A stretch of 64,000 bases of DNA from DUOA01 sp012839095 (GTDB lineage Bacteria > Bacillota > Clostridia > Caldicoprobacterales > DTU083): NCBI GenBank assembly GCA_050951505.1, contig JBMNJE010000011.1, forward strand, positions 744,001 to 808,000, given 5' to 3'. Both the position numbers and the translations under genes were made by a program. The notes below the pieces were generated by a model. The model searched no databases and was not told the origin of the DNA. It saw only the letters and a list, made by a program, of their open reading frames with translations. Below, piece after piece: positions 8,108-17,193 of the stretch (positions are counted from its first letter, which is position 1; every line of letters starts with the position of its first letter).

Positions 8108-9397
8108 TCAATATTGTACCTCAGTCTTTGAAGCCCTGCCCTGAGCAGAGGGCCGGTAATAATATAAAGCTGTTGCCAGCATTCCAACCAGCAATAGTAC
8201 GATAGTTAAAACAAAAGGCAATACTCTTGAGATGTCGCTCAGCAGTCCGCCGATGTATCCAAAGGGGACGCTTACCAGCATTACAGTTGTCTGCAGCAAG
8301 GCCATTATGCCGGAACGCTCTGCAGGGTCGGCATGTATGGCAACAAGGGATTCCCTGAGTGTATTCAGTACAGCTGTGCCCAGGGCTTCAAAGAATAAAG
8401 AAATCGATAATATTACATACCCCCATACATCGACATTTCTGATTGAAATAAGTAGTATACAGCCGGCTATGGAGCTTAAGAAACCTCCATACAGCGGCCA
8501 TTTCAGCCTGGTTTGCTTAATATGCGAAATAATCGCAAAGAAAAACAGAATGGACAGTATGCTGCGGAACATAGGAAAAATAGGCAGCAAAGCATCCGGA
8601 ACACCAATACGACGAGACGCAATGATCTGCCAGAAAGTCATTCCAAGCATGGCAGCAATCTCTACCAGAACACTTACGACTATGGCAAATTTCGTACCCC
8701 GGGAAGCCATTATCTTATACAAAGCACTTTTGTATCCTGTAAGCATCTCAGTCCATGACAGGTTACGTGATTCATCGCGTTTAATTTTACCGACTGCAGT
8801 TTCTGTTGAAAATTTATACAGAATCAGTATTTTGGCAGTCATTATAACAAAAGCATTTATATAGAGAACTCGTATAGCCGGTGTCAATGTCAGCTTTGCA
8901 ACCAGGATCGAAGAAACCGGAGCAAAGAGTGCAGAAAGATTGCCGGAAATTATAACCCATGAATATATTTGTGTGATTTTATCCTTGGGAGCGTCCTCTA
9001 CCAGCAGACAATCCCAGGATACAGTGGTTATCTTCATCATGCCATTGAGCATGGCAGCTACGACAAAGAACCAAAATCCCTGACTGAAAGCCCATATGAG
9101 ACAGGGAAGGCTCCAGGCAAGAAAATCAAAGACAGCCGTGCTTTTCCTGCGTCCCATTTTATCAATGATAAGGCCTGATAAAAATGCAAAGATCATTTGA
9201 GAAAACATGTATATCGAGGTTATTATCCCTACCTGTACATCATTCATACCAAAAGTAAGCATATATACCGTCGCATAGGGCAGACATAAATTCATGGAAA
9301 GCCCCCACATAGGCTCTGTATAAACACAGGCACGAGAATTGCCGCGCAGCTCAAACAGCGTACGCAGCAACTCATGCTTTTTCAGTTTATTTTTCAT
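8108..9397 (-). CDS. Major facilitator superfamily transporter
   Basis: A 429-residue integral membrane protein with about 12 hydrophobic helices. The MFS loop 2-3 signature is visible as GLIIDKMGRRKST (about 80-92). It begins MKNKLKKHELLRTLFELRGN, a short cytoplasmic tail, and ends with a basic tail. Motifs decisive for a substrate are absent; sugar, peptide or drug efflux are all possible. AGGAG lies about 13 bases before the ATG, a little far but acceptable. No co-transcribed gene suggests the cargo. Confidence 0.85.
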   Translation of the reverse strand: MKNKLKKHELLRTLFELRGNSRACVYTEPMWGLSMNLCLPYATVYMLTFGMNDVQVGIITSIYMFSQMIFAFLSGLIIDKMGRRKSTAVFDFLAWSLPCLIWAFSQGFWFFVVAAMLNGMMKITTVSWDCLLVEDAPKDKITQIYSWVIISGNLSALFAPVSSILVAKLTLTPAIRVLYINAFVIMTAKILILYKFSTETAVGKIKRDESRNLSWTEMLTGYKSALYKIMASRGTKFAIVVSVLVEIAAMLGMTFWQIIASRRIGVPDALLPIFPMFRSILSILFFFAIISHIKQTRLKWPLYGGFLSSIAGCILLISIRNVDVWGYVILSISLFFEALGTAVLNTLRESLVAIHADPAERSGIMALLQTTVMLVSVPFGYIGGLLSDISRVLPFVLTIVLLLVGMLATALYYYRPSAQGRASKTEVQY

Positions 9398-9569
9398 TTT
9401 ATAGTTATCTCTCCTGCTGCTGATTCTGTATTATTGTTTGCTTTCACTTATAATGCCGCAATTATTCAACATTCTACCATATGCCATCTAAATTTGCTAC
9501 TGTGCAGAAAATATGCAATAATTTTCCGTTTTACGGAAAGATTCTCAATTATATCCGGATATAAGAAAG

Positions 9570-9596
9570 GCCAATCAGGCAGAGTCCCCGATTGGC
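9570..9596 (-). terminator. Possible terminator hairpin after the broken sigma gene
   Basis: GCCAATC and GATTGGC form a 7-bp stem with a 13-base loop. On the minus strand it is followed by CTTTCTTAT, a modest T-rich tail. Confidence 0.4.
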
Positions 9597-9639
9597 AGTT
9601 TATTCGGTATTATCCATTCAATTTTCTATAGGCCTGATT

Positions 9640-9934
9640 TCAAAGCAGAAGGCTGATACCGCTATTACGTTTTTGCGCTCTTTGTGAGTGCCAGCGATTA
9701 ACGGCCAGGTTACGTGCTATTCTGCCAAGGTATGCGCATAGAAACTTAGGGGATTCAGGAGGAATGGTGTTCCAGGCTTTGCTATAGGTTTCATTCACGA
9801 TCTCTTCGGTCCTCATGATTGGACAGCAGATTAAATGCAATGCTGTAAAGCAGCCGTCCATATTTTGCTGATGTTTCCTTTATTGCAATTTCATCCCGTG
9901 ACTGATACATTTTTATGATTTCTTTGTCATCCAT
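9640..9934 (-). pseudogene. Broken ECF-type sigma-70 factor gene
   Basis: Two reading frames together give the start of an RNA polymerase sigma factor of the ECF type. A frame beginning at ATG 9934 (good GGAGGGAGGGG site upstream) reads MDDKEIIKMYQSRDEIAIKE and continues to LLYSIAFNLLSNHED. A one-base loss near 9808-9815 then shifts the frame to EEIVNETYSKAWNTIPPE and YLGRIARNLAVNRW, the typical sigma region 2 sequence. The frame ends after about 98 codons, so all of region 4 is missing. Both the frameshift and the truncation argue for a dead gene. No anti-sigma gene remains next to it. Confidence 0.8.
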
Positions 9935-10094
9935 CCCCGATCCCCTCCCTCCAAATGGATGAAGCGCTTCTCACTTATATAGACAGGATTAACAGTAAAA
10001 TATTCGTTGTTATTTAAAATATTTGATAAATATGCTGTAAAAGAGTTGGAGCATAAGTAAGATAATTAAGATAACTTTACGTATAAAAATAAAC

Positions 10095-10985
10095 TCAACC
10101 CTGGACAGCAGGTGTTTTTTCTATCTTCCCTTCTTTGAAGATAAAATTGAACAGAAGTGGTGCTATAACTGTCATCCAGAGCCCCATAAGTCCGTATCTG
10201 ACAAAATCACTGAACAGCACTTCAGGCAGAATAGCTTTGACAAAAATTCTGATTGCCAGCAAGCCTGCCAGACCGACAGTCATTTTAACGGCCTGCCTGA
10301 TAAAAGTTCCCTCAACGCTGTATCTAATATGCTTATGCTCTATCATATAGCCCAGCCAAAATCCGGATATAGTTCCTGACACCTTGTAATAGGTAGCCGT
10401 TGGAAAGAAATACATCCCAATCAGCATGGGAATTACAAAAACTGCCAGCAATGCCGGTTTTTCTTTCCTTACGGACCAGTCAAAAAGCCAATTAGATGCA
10501 TAAACCCAGGTAAAGCCAAGAATAATGCCTCCGACTACATCCAGAAGTGTGTGGACACCCAGATAGATTCGGGATAACCCTACCAGCGCAATCAAAATTA
10601 ATCCAACTATGGACAGCCACCTTTTGCGAAACCTCAGCATCCAGGAAAACCAAAAAACTGTTGTCTGTTGTGTATGCCCGCTGGGAAAGGAATAGCCTCC
10701 CGCTGTTTCCACTCGCAGAGATCTGACCCTGGGATGGCCAATCGGGCGCGGAACTCTCAGGATTTCCTTTATTACTGTATTTATTACACCGCTAGTCAGA
10801 TAGGCAAAGCCCATTTTATAACCAAAATCCTTGTTAATGCACCAATAGACCAATGCTACCATGATGATGAAAAAGGTATCCTCACCTATCATGGTGATCA
10901 ATTGGAAGAAGCTGTCCAGAAAGGGGTTGGAAACAGACTGAACAAAAACGATAATTTCAATCATGGCATTTTGCAGAGCATCCAA
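10095..10985 (-). CDS. PAP2-superfamily membrane phosphatase
   Basis: A multi-span membrane phosphatase, likely acting on a lipid phosphate such as undecaprenyl pyrophosphate or phosphatidic acid at the outer face. All three PAP2 motifs are present: KEILRVPRP (K-x6-RP), FPSGHT, and SRIYLGVHTLLD (SR-x5-H-x3-D), giving the phosphohistidine and its acid/base partner. About seven hydrophobic segments surround them, with an extra C-terminal membrane region of some 120 residues. GTG 10994 overlaps the GGAGG site, so TTG at 10985, 8 bases from that site, is preferred. The gene is alone; no isoprenoid or wall gene is adjacent. Confidence 0.85.
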   Translation of the reverse strand: MDALQNAMIEIIVFVQSVSNPFLDSFFQLITMIGEDTFFIIMVALVYWCINKDFGYKMGFAYLTSGVINTVIKEILRVPRPIGHPRVRSLRVETAGGYSFPSGHTQQTTVFWFSWMLRFRKRWLSIVGLILIALVGLSRIYLGVHTLLDVVGGIILGFTWVYASNWLFDWSVRKEKPALLAVFVIPMLIGMYFFPTATYYKVSGTISGFWLGYMIEHKHIRYSVEGTFIRQAVKMTVGLAGLLAIRIFVKAILPEVLFSDFVRYGLMGLWMTVIAPLLFNFIFKEGKIEKTPAVQG

Positions 10986-11064
10986 TAAAAGCACCTCCGT
11001 TTACATAATATTAATGCTATACCTTGAGAAAGACATTCTCAAATCACAATCATGTTGATTTCCT

Positions 11065-11823
11065 CTATTTCCAGGGAATGTTGCTTGATCTTCGCAGATT
11101 TATTTGGTCAATCACAGCGTTACCCCTGAATTTAAGCAGGAATATAATAAGATCAGCTATGTCTCCCGGGGTAGGCATTGCTGCCTCTGCCAGATCCGGG
11201 CGAGTTTTTGATACCATTTCTGTTCTTACCCCTCCCGGAGCTATAACATGGACCCGGATTCCATCATCGAATACTTCCTGAGCAAGCACTTTGGTCATTC
11301 CCATGAGTGCGTGTTTGGATGCAGTATATGCAGCCTGATTTACATAACCCTTATAGCCTACTACTGATGAGACATTAATGATAGTGGCGTGATCGGATTT
11401 TTTTAGATGGGGAATGGCTTCGCGGCAGAGTAAAAACGGAGCCCTGGCATTCAAGGCCATATGCATATCCCACTCCTCTGCGCTTGTATCTTCAAAAGGT
11501 TTTGGAATGGCTATGCCTGCATTATTTATCAAAATATCCAGCTTTCCAAAGTGTGAAACTACATCCTGTATCACTTTAGCCGGTGCCTTAGGATCAAAAA
11601 GATCGGCCGGGCAGGCAAAGACGCTCACGCCATAGGCAGAAAGCTCCTTAGCTGCCTGGATCAAACTGTCAGCAGAACTGCTGTTTACAGCTATGTTTAC
11701 CCCGTTTTCAGCCAAACGCGCTGCTATAGCATAACCTATTCCCCTGCTTGCCCCCGTAACTAATGCTGTTTTTCCCTTTAAATCTGCATTTGAGGTGCTT
11801 CTGAGCTCATCCTCGTAAGTCAA
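11065..11823 (-). CDS. Short-chain dehydrogenase/reductase
   Basis: An NAD(P)-dependent oxidoreductase with the classical SDR layout: nucleotide loop TGASRGIGYAIA near the start, NNAGIA, the catalytic Ser in INVSSVVGYKG, and Tyr/Lys in AAYTASKHAL, then PGGVRTEM. Start choice: an in-frame ATG exists at 11853, but it encodes the GGAGGG ribosome site itself; TTG at 11823, 6 bases downstream of that site, is the better start. The C-terminus is unusual for 3-oxoacyl-reductase types, ending in a basic RRSSNIPWK tail in place of the usual VDGG motif. Substrate unknown. Confidence 0.85.
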   Translation of the reverse strand: MTYEDELRSTSNADLKGKTALVTGASRGIGYAIAARLAENGVNIAVNSSSADSLIQAAKELSAYGVSVFACPADLFDPKAPAKVIQDVVSHFGKLDILINNAGIAIPKPFEDTSAEEWDMHMALNARAPFLLCREAIPHLKKSDHATIINVSSVVGYKGYVNQAAYTASKHALMGMTKVLAQEVFDDGIRVHVIAPGGVRTEMVSKTRPDLAEAAMPTPGDIADLIIFLLKFRGNAVIDQINLRRSSNIPWK

Positions 11824-11968
11824 TCTAATCCCTCCAAATAATATCCGAGCCATTAAACCAGGATCGATTCCAATTGTAATTTCCTGACACCAGAGCCATA
11901 TATAAAATATACTAACATCTTATATCATTATATACAACATCCTGCAGCTTGTGGAGTTTTAATGCTTC

Positions 11969-11997
11969 TTGTAGACATAACCTTGTATGTATATAAT
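11969..11997 (+). promoter_or_regulatory. Probable promoter of the UvrC-like nuclease gene
   Basis: TTGTAG (11969-11974), a 17-base spacer and a consensus TATAAT (11992-11997), about 40 bases before the coding start. Confidence 0.6.
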
Positions 11998-12037
11998 ATT
12001 ATAGGTGAGTAATCAACACACAGAAGTTTAAGAACGG

Positions 12038-13009
12038 GTGAAAAACTTGGCTATGTCTCCTGCCATAAAGGAAAAACTTGATCAAATCCCGCCGCTTCCA
12101 GGAATCTACAAAATGCTGGATTCCAGAGGAAATATCATATATGTGGGAAAGAGCATGTGTCTCAGGAAGAGAGTAAGTTCATATTTTACAGGCAATCATA
12201 GATGGAAGAAGGTTGAAAAGCTGGTTTTTTTCACTGCCGATATAGACTATATCGTCACAGATACTCACTTGGAAGCCAGACTGCTCGAATGTGAAATGAT
12301 AAAAAAACTGAAGCCAGTGTTTAACTCGCAAATGAAAAATGACAATGGTTATGTTTATTTAAAGGTTGAAAGCGATAGCAGATATAAGGTGTTGTCTGTT
12401 GTTTCAGAACGGGATAAATACACATTTGGTCCATTCAGAAATAAACACAGACTAAACAGCATAATTGACTCACTGGAGTATATTTATCCCATACATAAGG
12501 CTAATGATGGTTATGAGTTTGAACTTCATGCATTACCAGTGTCCATGTCCCAGACAAGCTATTGTTTGAACAAGATGAACCTGATAGAAATTTTCTCACA
12601 TAACATGAAAATGGAGGCCTTGATCCATGTACTGGAGTTAAAAATGATGGAATCAGCAAGCCAATTGAATTTTGAATCGGCTTCAAAATACAGAGATATT
12701 ATCAGGGGTCTAAAGTATATTAATAATGGTATACAAGGGTATCATGAATTAATGTCACAGGACATCCTGCTTAAAATACCGTCTGTAAAACAAGGGTACA
12801 AACTATTCTATGTTTCAAATGGAACCATTGTTTCAAAGAAACACTATGCTGACATAACTGAAGAAGATATCAGGCAATTTATAAGCACTGCCGGCTCAAG
12901 GAAGAGAGCAAAGTCAGGAGTGCGAGATGAAAAATCCGTTCTTGATTTTCGTGATATCATTTACTCCGAAATAAGATCGTTGCCTAAGGAAATGGTGTTC
13001 ACCATATAA
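12038..13009 (+). CDS. GIY-YIG nuclease, short UvrC-like protein
   Basis: A 323-residue protein matching only the N-terminal half of UvrC (full-length about 600). The GIY-YIG nuclease domain is clear: PGIYKMLDSRGNIIYVGKS (about 20-38), then Arg in LRKRVSSYF and the metal-binding Glu in THLEARLLECEMIK. A UVR motif follows near 200-225 (ESASQLNFESASKYRDI). The RNase H-like endonuclease and the helix-hairpin-helix domain of UvrC are missing. E. coli Cho has the same truncated plan and makes the 3' incision in repair; that role here is inference. The start is uncertain: GTG 12038, TTG 12047 and ATG 12053 are all in frame with weak ribosome sites. Confidence 0.8.
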   Translation: MKNLAMSPAIKEKLDQIPPLPGIYKMLDSRGNIIYVGKSMCLRKRVSSYFTGNHRWKKVEKLVFFTADIDYIVTDTHLEARLLECEMIKKLKPVFNSQMKNDNGYVYLKVESDSRYKVLSVVSERDKYTFGPFRNKHRLNSIIDSLEYIYPIHKANDGYEFELHALPVSMSQTSYCLNKMNLIEIFSHNMKMEALIHVLELKMMESASQLNFESASKYRDIIRGLKYINNGIQGYHELMSQDILLKIPSVKQGYKLFYVSNGTIVSKKHYADITEEDIRQFISTAGSRKRAKSGVRDEKSVLDFRDIIYSEIRSLPKEMVFTI

Positions 13010-13037
13010 TCCTTTGATTATATGCATATTATGAGCA

Positions 13038-13074
13038 CTGGGGATAAATTGGCCAAAGCCAATCATATCCCCAG
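13038..13074. terminator. Hairpin between convergent genes
   Basis: CTGGGGATA pairs with TATCCCCAG, and an inner ATTGGC/GCCAAT stem extends it to about 15 bp. There is no T-run on either side, so termination is assumed from its convergent position. Confidence 0.55.
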
Positions 13075-13083
13075 CCGGCTGCC

Positions 13084-14424
13084 TCATTCCAACCCATGCT
13101 CTTTTACAAAATTCTCTAATATGTCATTAAGGTTCGGTCTGGTAATCTCATTCAATTCATAATGAACACGGGTATGAGGTTTGTTAATGTTTATAATTCT
13201 GCTTAAATCAATGGGAGTACCTATCACTACAGAATCACATTCAGTATTGTCAATAGTCTCTTCAAGATCTCTTAATTGCTGTTCACCATATCCCATTGCG
13301 GGCAGCAGTTTACCAATTTTGGGATATATCTCAAATGTCTCCTTTAATTTTCCGACCACAAAAGGACGAGGATCAACCAGGCTTTCCGCTCCATACCTTT
13401 CTGCGGCTACTGTTCCGGCACCCAGATCCATCTCGCCATGAGTTAAGGTAGGACCGTCTTCCACTACCAGAACCCTTTTACCTTTGATGATATCCGGATT
13501 ATCAACGGTTATCCTGGATTCTGCTTTAATAATCCTGGCAGAGGGGTTAACTTTTTTTATATTATCTTCAACTGTAACTATCGCTTCCGGATGTGCACTG
13601 TCTACCTTATTAATTACTGCTACATCTGCCATTCTCAGAGATACTTCCCCGGGATAATAGCGAAGTTCATGGCCTGGACGAAGAGGATCCACGACGGTAA
13701 TTGACAGATCTGCCTTATAAAATGAAAAATCGTTGTTACCCCCGTCCCAAAGTATTACATCGCAGCCATCCGGATCGTTTTCCGCCCGGCGTAAGATTTC
13801 TTCATAATCTACACCGGCATAAATAATATTCCCACGGTTTACATGAGGCTCATATTCTTCCATTTCTTCGACTGTACAATTATGTTTCTCTAAATCTTCC
13901 ACCGTAGCAAACCTTTGCACCCTTTGCGCGTTCAGATCACCATATGGCATTGGATGCCTTACAGCAATAACCTTAAGGCCTTTTTCCATCAGCAGTTCTA
14001 TTACCTTTCGTGATGTCTGACTCTTACCTGAGCCGGTTCGCACGGCACAAACCGAGATAACCGGCTTGCTGCTTTTTATGGATGTGCTCTCTGGTCCAAG
14101 CAGGATAAAATCTGCACCTGCAGCATTTACAATGGCGGAAATGCCCATTAAAGTTTCATAGTTTACATCGCTGTATGCAAATACGCATTGATGTACCTTT
14201 AGTTCTTTTATCAAATCCGGCAATCTGTCCTGAGAATAGATTGGAATACCCTGCGGATACAAATAACCAGCCAACTCTGCCGGATATTTTCTACCGTCGA
14301 TATCCGGTATCTGGGCAGCAGTAAAGGCTGCTACATTGTATTGCTCATTGTTGCGAAAATACGTGTTAAAGTTGTGGAAATCCCGTCCGGCTGCACCTAT
14401 GATAATTATGTTTTTCCTGTTAAT
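13084..14424 (-). CDS. Cyclic 2,3-diphosphoglycerate synthetase-like P-loop GTPase
   Basis: Resembles the cytoplasmic P-loop family whose archaeal members make cyclic 2,3-diphosphoglycerate; bacterial members are uncharacterised, so the reaction is inference. It begins NRKNIIIIGAAGRDFHNFN, the conserved start of the family. A P-loop follows at CAVRTGSGKSQTSRK, then ILWDGGNNDFSFYKADLSIT and VINKVDSA, a GTPase-type NKxD. The frame is open to 14550, but the family sequence begins at about 14424, where the codon is ATT. GGAGG (14433-14437) stands exactly 8 bases before this ATT, and no ATG, GTG or TTG fits that site. With this start the protein has 446 residues, normal for the family. It is transcribed alone. 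Confidence 0.75.
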   Translation of the reverse strand: MNRKNIIIIGAAGRDFHNFNTYFRNNEQYNVAAFTAAQIPDIDGRKYPAELAGYLYPQGIPIYSQDRLPDLIKELKVHQCVFAYSDVNYETLMGISAIVNAAGADFILLGPESTSIKSSKPVISVCAVRTGSGKSQTSRKVIELLMEKGLKVIAVRHPMPYGDLNAQRVQRFATVEDLEKHNCTVEEMEEYEPHVNRGNIIYAGVDYEEILRRAENDPDGCDVILWDGGNNDFSFYKADLSITVVDPLRPGHELRYYPGEVSLRMADVAVINKVDSAHPEAIVTVEDNIKKVNPSARIIKAESRITVDNPDIIKGKRVLVVEDGPTLTHGEMDLGAGTVAAERYGAESLVDPRPFVVGKLKETFEIYPKIGKLLPAMGYGEQQLRDLEETIDNTECDSVVIGTPIDLSRIININKPHTRVHYELNEITRPNLNDILENFVKEHGLE

Positions 14425-14637
14425 TTTCGTTTCCTCCCTCTGCAAATTTTCTGACTCTCCTGTATTAATTTTACAAGAACAGAAAGAAATTTTTCCTTTT
14501 ATTTTAAATCCAAAATGATAGGATGTAAAGGTGTCAACCGGTATTTTCACAAAATATTTTAACTTCGGTATGTCAAATAAGCCGCCTAATGAATAATCTT
14601 ATTTCCTGTAAGCCTGTTGCTGCCTGCCTTATGATAT

Positions 14638-14666
14638 TTGATTTGATTTATGCTATTTGGTAGAAT
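14638..14666 (+). promoter_or_regulatory. Probable promoter of the degV/hydrolase unit
   Basis: TTGATT (14638-14643), a 17-base spacer and TAGAAT (14661-14666), about 20 bases before the ribosome site of degV. Confidence 0.55.
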
Positions 14667-14688
14667 ATTTTAATAAGGGGGTATTGTT

Positions 14689-15558
14689 ATGTCAAAATTT
14701 TGTGTAGCTACTGATTCAGGATGCGATCTGCCCATGTCCTTGTGCAGGGAAAGAGAAATCTATCCGCTGCAAATGCCCTATTATATAGGAGAAGAAGAAT
14801 TTATTGATACCATGAATCATGATGATTTTAAGAGTTTTTATGATAAGATCCGGGATGGAGCCGTTCCAAGAACAAGCCAGGTTAATATCTATGAATTTGT
14901 TTCATTCTGGGAGAGTTTACTCCATCTGAAACTGCCTATTGTGCATATTTGCCTCGGAAGCGGAATATCAGGAACCTATTCAAATGGTGTACAGGCAGTG
15001 GAGATTATGAATGAAAAATATCCCGACCAGAAAATATACCTGGTGGATTCCACCCTGGCTTCTGTAGGATATGGGATGCTTGCGATTAAGGCTGCCGAGA
15101 TGAGAGATCAGGGCAAAACAGCACAGGAATGCATCGAATGGCTGGAAAAGCACAAAATCGAAATTAATACCTATTACACAACAGATAATTTGGAATATCT
15201 TCATCGAAGCGGACGTGTAAGCCGTGCAGGGGCTATCATAGGTACAGCGCTTAAAATCAATCCCATTCTAAATTTAGATAAGGAAGGTCACTTACTGGTA
15301 CAGGAAAAAGTAAGGGGCAAAAAGGCTACCATCAGAAGAATTCATGAAATAGTGAGAGAGCTGGCAGTCAACCCTCATGAGCAGACTCTGTATATATGTC
15401 ACTCAGATATACCTGAACAAGCCAGATCATTTGGAGAAGGTCTCAGGCAGGACATAGGTTTTAAAGACATATACTATACCTACATAGGCACTACTATTGG
15501 AACTCATGCAGGACCCGGATTGATGGCAGCCTTTTTCTATGGCAGGCACAGAACTTAA
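14689..15558 (+). CDS. DegV family fatty-acid-binding protein
   Basis: A 289-residue DegV-family protein. These bind a fatty acid, and some (FakB) hand it to the FakA kinase for acyl-phosphate formation. Seen here: ATDSGCDLP at the start, the conserved Ser/Thr of RTSQVN, ICLGSGISGTYSNGVQA in the middle (lipid-headgroup region), VDSTLASVGYGML, and HRSGRVSRAGAIIGTAL, plus an ending with GTHAGPGLMAAFF. The ATG follows AAGGGGG. It shares a transcript with a monoacylglycerol-lipase-like hydrolase 19 bases downstream, which suggests that the pair handles lipid-derived fatty acids. No fakA gene is in the window. Confidence 0.88.
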   Translation: MSKFCVATDSGCDLPMSLCREREIYPLQMPYYIGEEEFIDTMNHDDFKSFYDKIRDGAVPRTSQVNIYEFVSFWESLLHLKLPIVHICLGSGISGTYSNGVQAVEIMNEKYPDQKIYLVDSTLASVGYGMLAIKAAEMRDQGKTAQECIEWLEKHKIEINTYYTTDNLEYLHRSGRVSRAGAIIGTALKINPILNLDKEGHLLVQEKVRGKKATIRRIHEIVRELAVNPHEQTLYICHSDIPEQARSFGEGLRQDIGFKDIYYTYIGTTIGTHAGPGLMAAFFYGRHRT

Positions 15559-15577
15559 GATTTAGGAGGTTCATGAT

Positions 15578-16504
15578 ATGAATTTTGAGACCAGTACCGT
15601 TCCCAATCAGGACGGCGATGAGCTGTACCTGTATAAATGGGTACCGCCGGAGGGAAAAAGCATCATAGGTGTCGTCCAAATAGCTCATGGCATGGCTGAA
15701 TGGGCAGGCAGATATGATGAATTTGCAGAACGAATCACTGACGCAGGTTATTTGGTTTATGCAAATGATCACAGAGGACATGGAAATACTGCAAAGGATG
15801 CAGACAGCATTGGCTTCTCAGGTAAAGACAGCTTTAACGGTATGGTGAGAGACCTTAAGTTAGTCAATGACATAATCCGTGAAGAAAACCCCGAGTTGCC
15901 TGTCTTTCTTTTTGGGCACAGCATGGGCTCATTTCTTTCTCAAAGCTTTATTTCCCAATATGGCAATGCGCTTAAAGGGGTAATCCTTTCGGGCAGCAAC
16001 GGGAAACAGAGTCCGGCTTTGAATGTTGGAGTTATAATTGCATGGCTGCAGGTTTTAACACTGGGTGAAAGGGCAAAAAGCAGATTTATAAACAGTATTA
16101 CCTTTGGCTCCTATAACAAACCTTTCAAACCTAATCGCACCTCATTTGACTGGCTGTCCCGTGACATGAAAGAGGTGGATAAATATATAGCTGACCCATT
16201 TTGCGGCAGTATTTTTACCACCGGCTTCTATTATGACTTTTTCAAAGGCCTTAGAAAACTGTATGACAGTAATAAAATCGACTGTATACCAAAATCACTT
16301 CCCGTATATATCATTTCAGGAAGCATGGATCCGGTGGGCGGGATGGGTAAAGGTGTCACCCGCCTGGCACAATTGTATCGCAGGCACGGGATGACCGATG
16401 TGAGCCTGAAGCTGTACGAAGGTGCCAGGCATGAGCTTCTCAATGAAATAAACAAAGATCAGGTAATTGATGATATACTCCGGTGGCTGAATAAAAAAAG
16501 CTAG
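15578..16504 (+). CDS. Alpha/beta hydrolase, monoacylglycerol lipase/lysophospholipase-like
   Basis: A 308-residue serine hydrolase of the S33/Hydrolase_4 group. The nucleophile elbow is GHSMGSF, the oxyanion region QIAHGMAEW, and ANDHRGHG is the conserved segment of monoacylglycerol-lipase-like enzymes. Acid and base are probably the Asp of SGSMDPVGG and the His of GARHELLNE. It has no signal peptide, so it is cytoplasmic. A strong AGGAGG site lies 19 bases after degV, so it is the second gene of that operon; release of fatty acids for the DegV protein is a reasonable inference. It ends nearly against the convergent TetR gene. Confidence 0.85.
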   Translation: MNFETSTVPNQDGDELYLYKWVPPEGKSIIGVVQIAHGMAEWAGRYDEFAERITDAGYLVYANDHRGHGNTAKDADSIGFSGKDSFNGMVRDLKLVNDIIREENPELPVFLFGHSMGSFLSQSFISQYGNALKGVILSGSNGKQSPALNVGVIIAWLQVLTLGERAKSRFINSITFGSYNKPFKPNRTSFDWLSRDMKEVDKYIADPFCGSIFTTGFYYDFFKGLRKLYDSNKIDCIPKSLPVYIISGSMDPVGGMGKGVTRLAQLYRRHGMTDVSLKLYEGARHELLNEINKDQVIDDILRWLNKKS

Positions 16505-16512
16505 AATACGGC

Positions 16513-17193
16513 TTATCTTAAGGCCTTAAGTATTAATCTGACTGTTCTGTCCTTAAGTGCTGCCAGGCTGTCTTCATCAATTAAACGCTCTTTGCAGATA
16601 TCATCCGTTGACAGTTCCACAGAAGATTCAATTCCCGTAATTAGGGGTTTATTTCGCATAAAAATCACTTCGTTGGTAAAGGAGGATAAAATACCATTCA
16701 GAACCAGTCTGCAGTCTTCTGCAGTGACATTGTCTCCAATTACCTTTTCTTTCCTGCCTATTTTATATATTTCCGTAATAAACTCATTCATACCGGAGCG
16801 TATTTCGGTAAAGAGTGCACGATCCTCACGAATCAATTGCTTTATATCTGTTTCTCCCAGACTTACTACCATGAATAGCAAACTGGAAAACCTGGTTTTC
16901 AGCATATCTACCATATGATTTAGTAAATTGGAAATCATATCTTCAAAGCTGTATTCTTCCGAAATAATTGCAGTGAAGGCTTCATATTCCTTGTACACAT
17001 AATAACTCACTGCCTGCCGGATGATTTCCCCCTTGGTTGTAAAATACTCATAGACAGTGCCTTTCCCAATACCGGCTGCAACTGCAATATCGGATACCTT
17101 CAGTTCATGTATCCCGAAGCCTTGGTTTAAAAGATCCATTATCCCCTTGAATATGGATTTTTCTTTTTCAGAATACTCTTTGAACTCTTTCAA
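16513..17193 (-). CDS. TetR family repressor of the RND pump operon
   Basis: A 226-residue TetR/AcrR-type regulator. The N-terminal helix-turn-helix is clear: LKVSDIAVAAGIGKGTVYEY followed by FTTKGEIIRQAV (about 38-69). The remaining helical part is the ligand-binding and dimer domain. The start is TTG 17193, 7 bases after GGGAGG (17201-17206). The coding region overlaps the 3' end of the RND pump gene by 26 bases, so the two are translationally coupled. The operator palindrome over the pump promoter (21279-21300) is the natural target, making the operon self-repressed until a pump substrate binds the protein. Confidence 0.9.
   Translation of the reverse strand: MKEFKEYSEKEKSIFKGIMDLLNQGFGIHELKVSDIAVAAGIGKGTVYEYFTTKGEIIRQAVSYYVYKEYEAFTAIISEEYSFEDMISNLLNHMVDMLKTRFSSLLFMVVSLGETDIKQLIREDRALFTEIRSGMNEFITEIYKIGRKEKVIGDNVTAEDCRLVLNGILSSFTNEVIFMRNKPLITGIESSVELSTDDICKERLIDEDSLAALKDRTVRLILKALR

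Noticed and set aside
8232..8864. 210-residue plus-strand open frame opposite the MFS transporter
   Set aside because: Antisense shadow with no recognisable domain or ribosome site.
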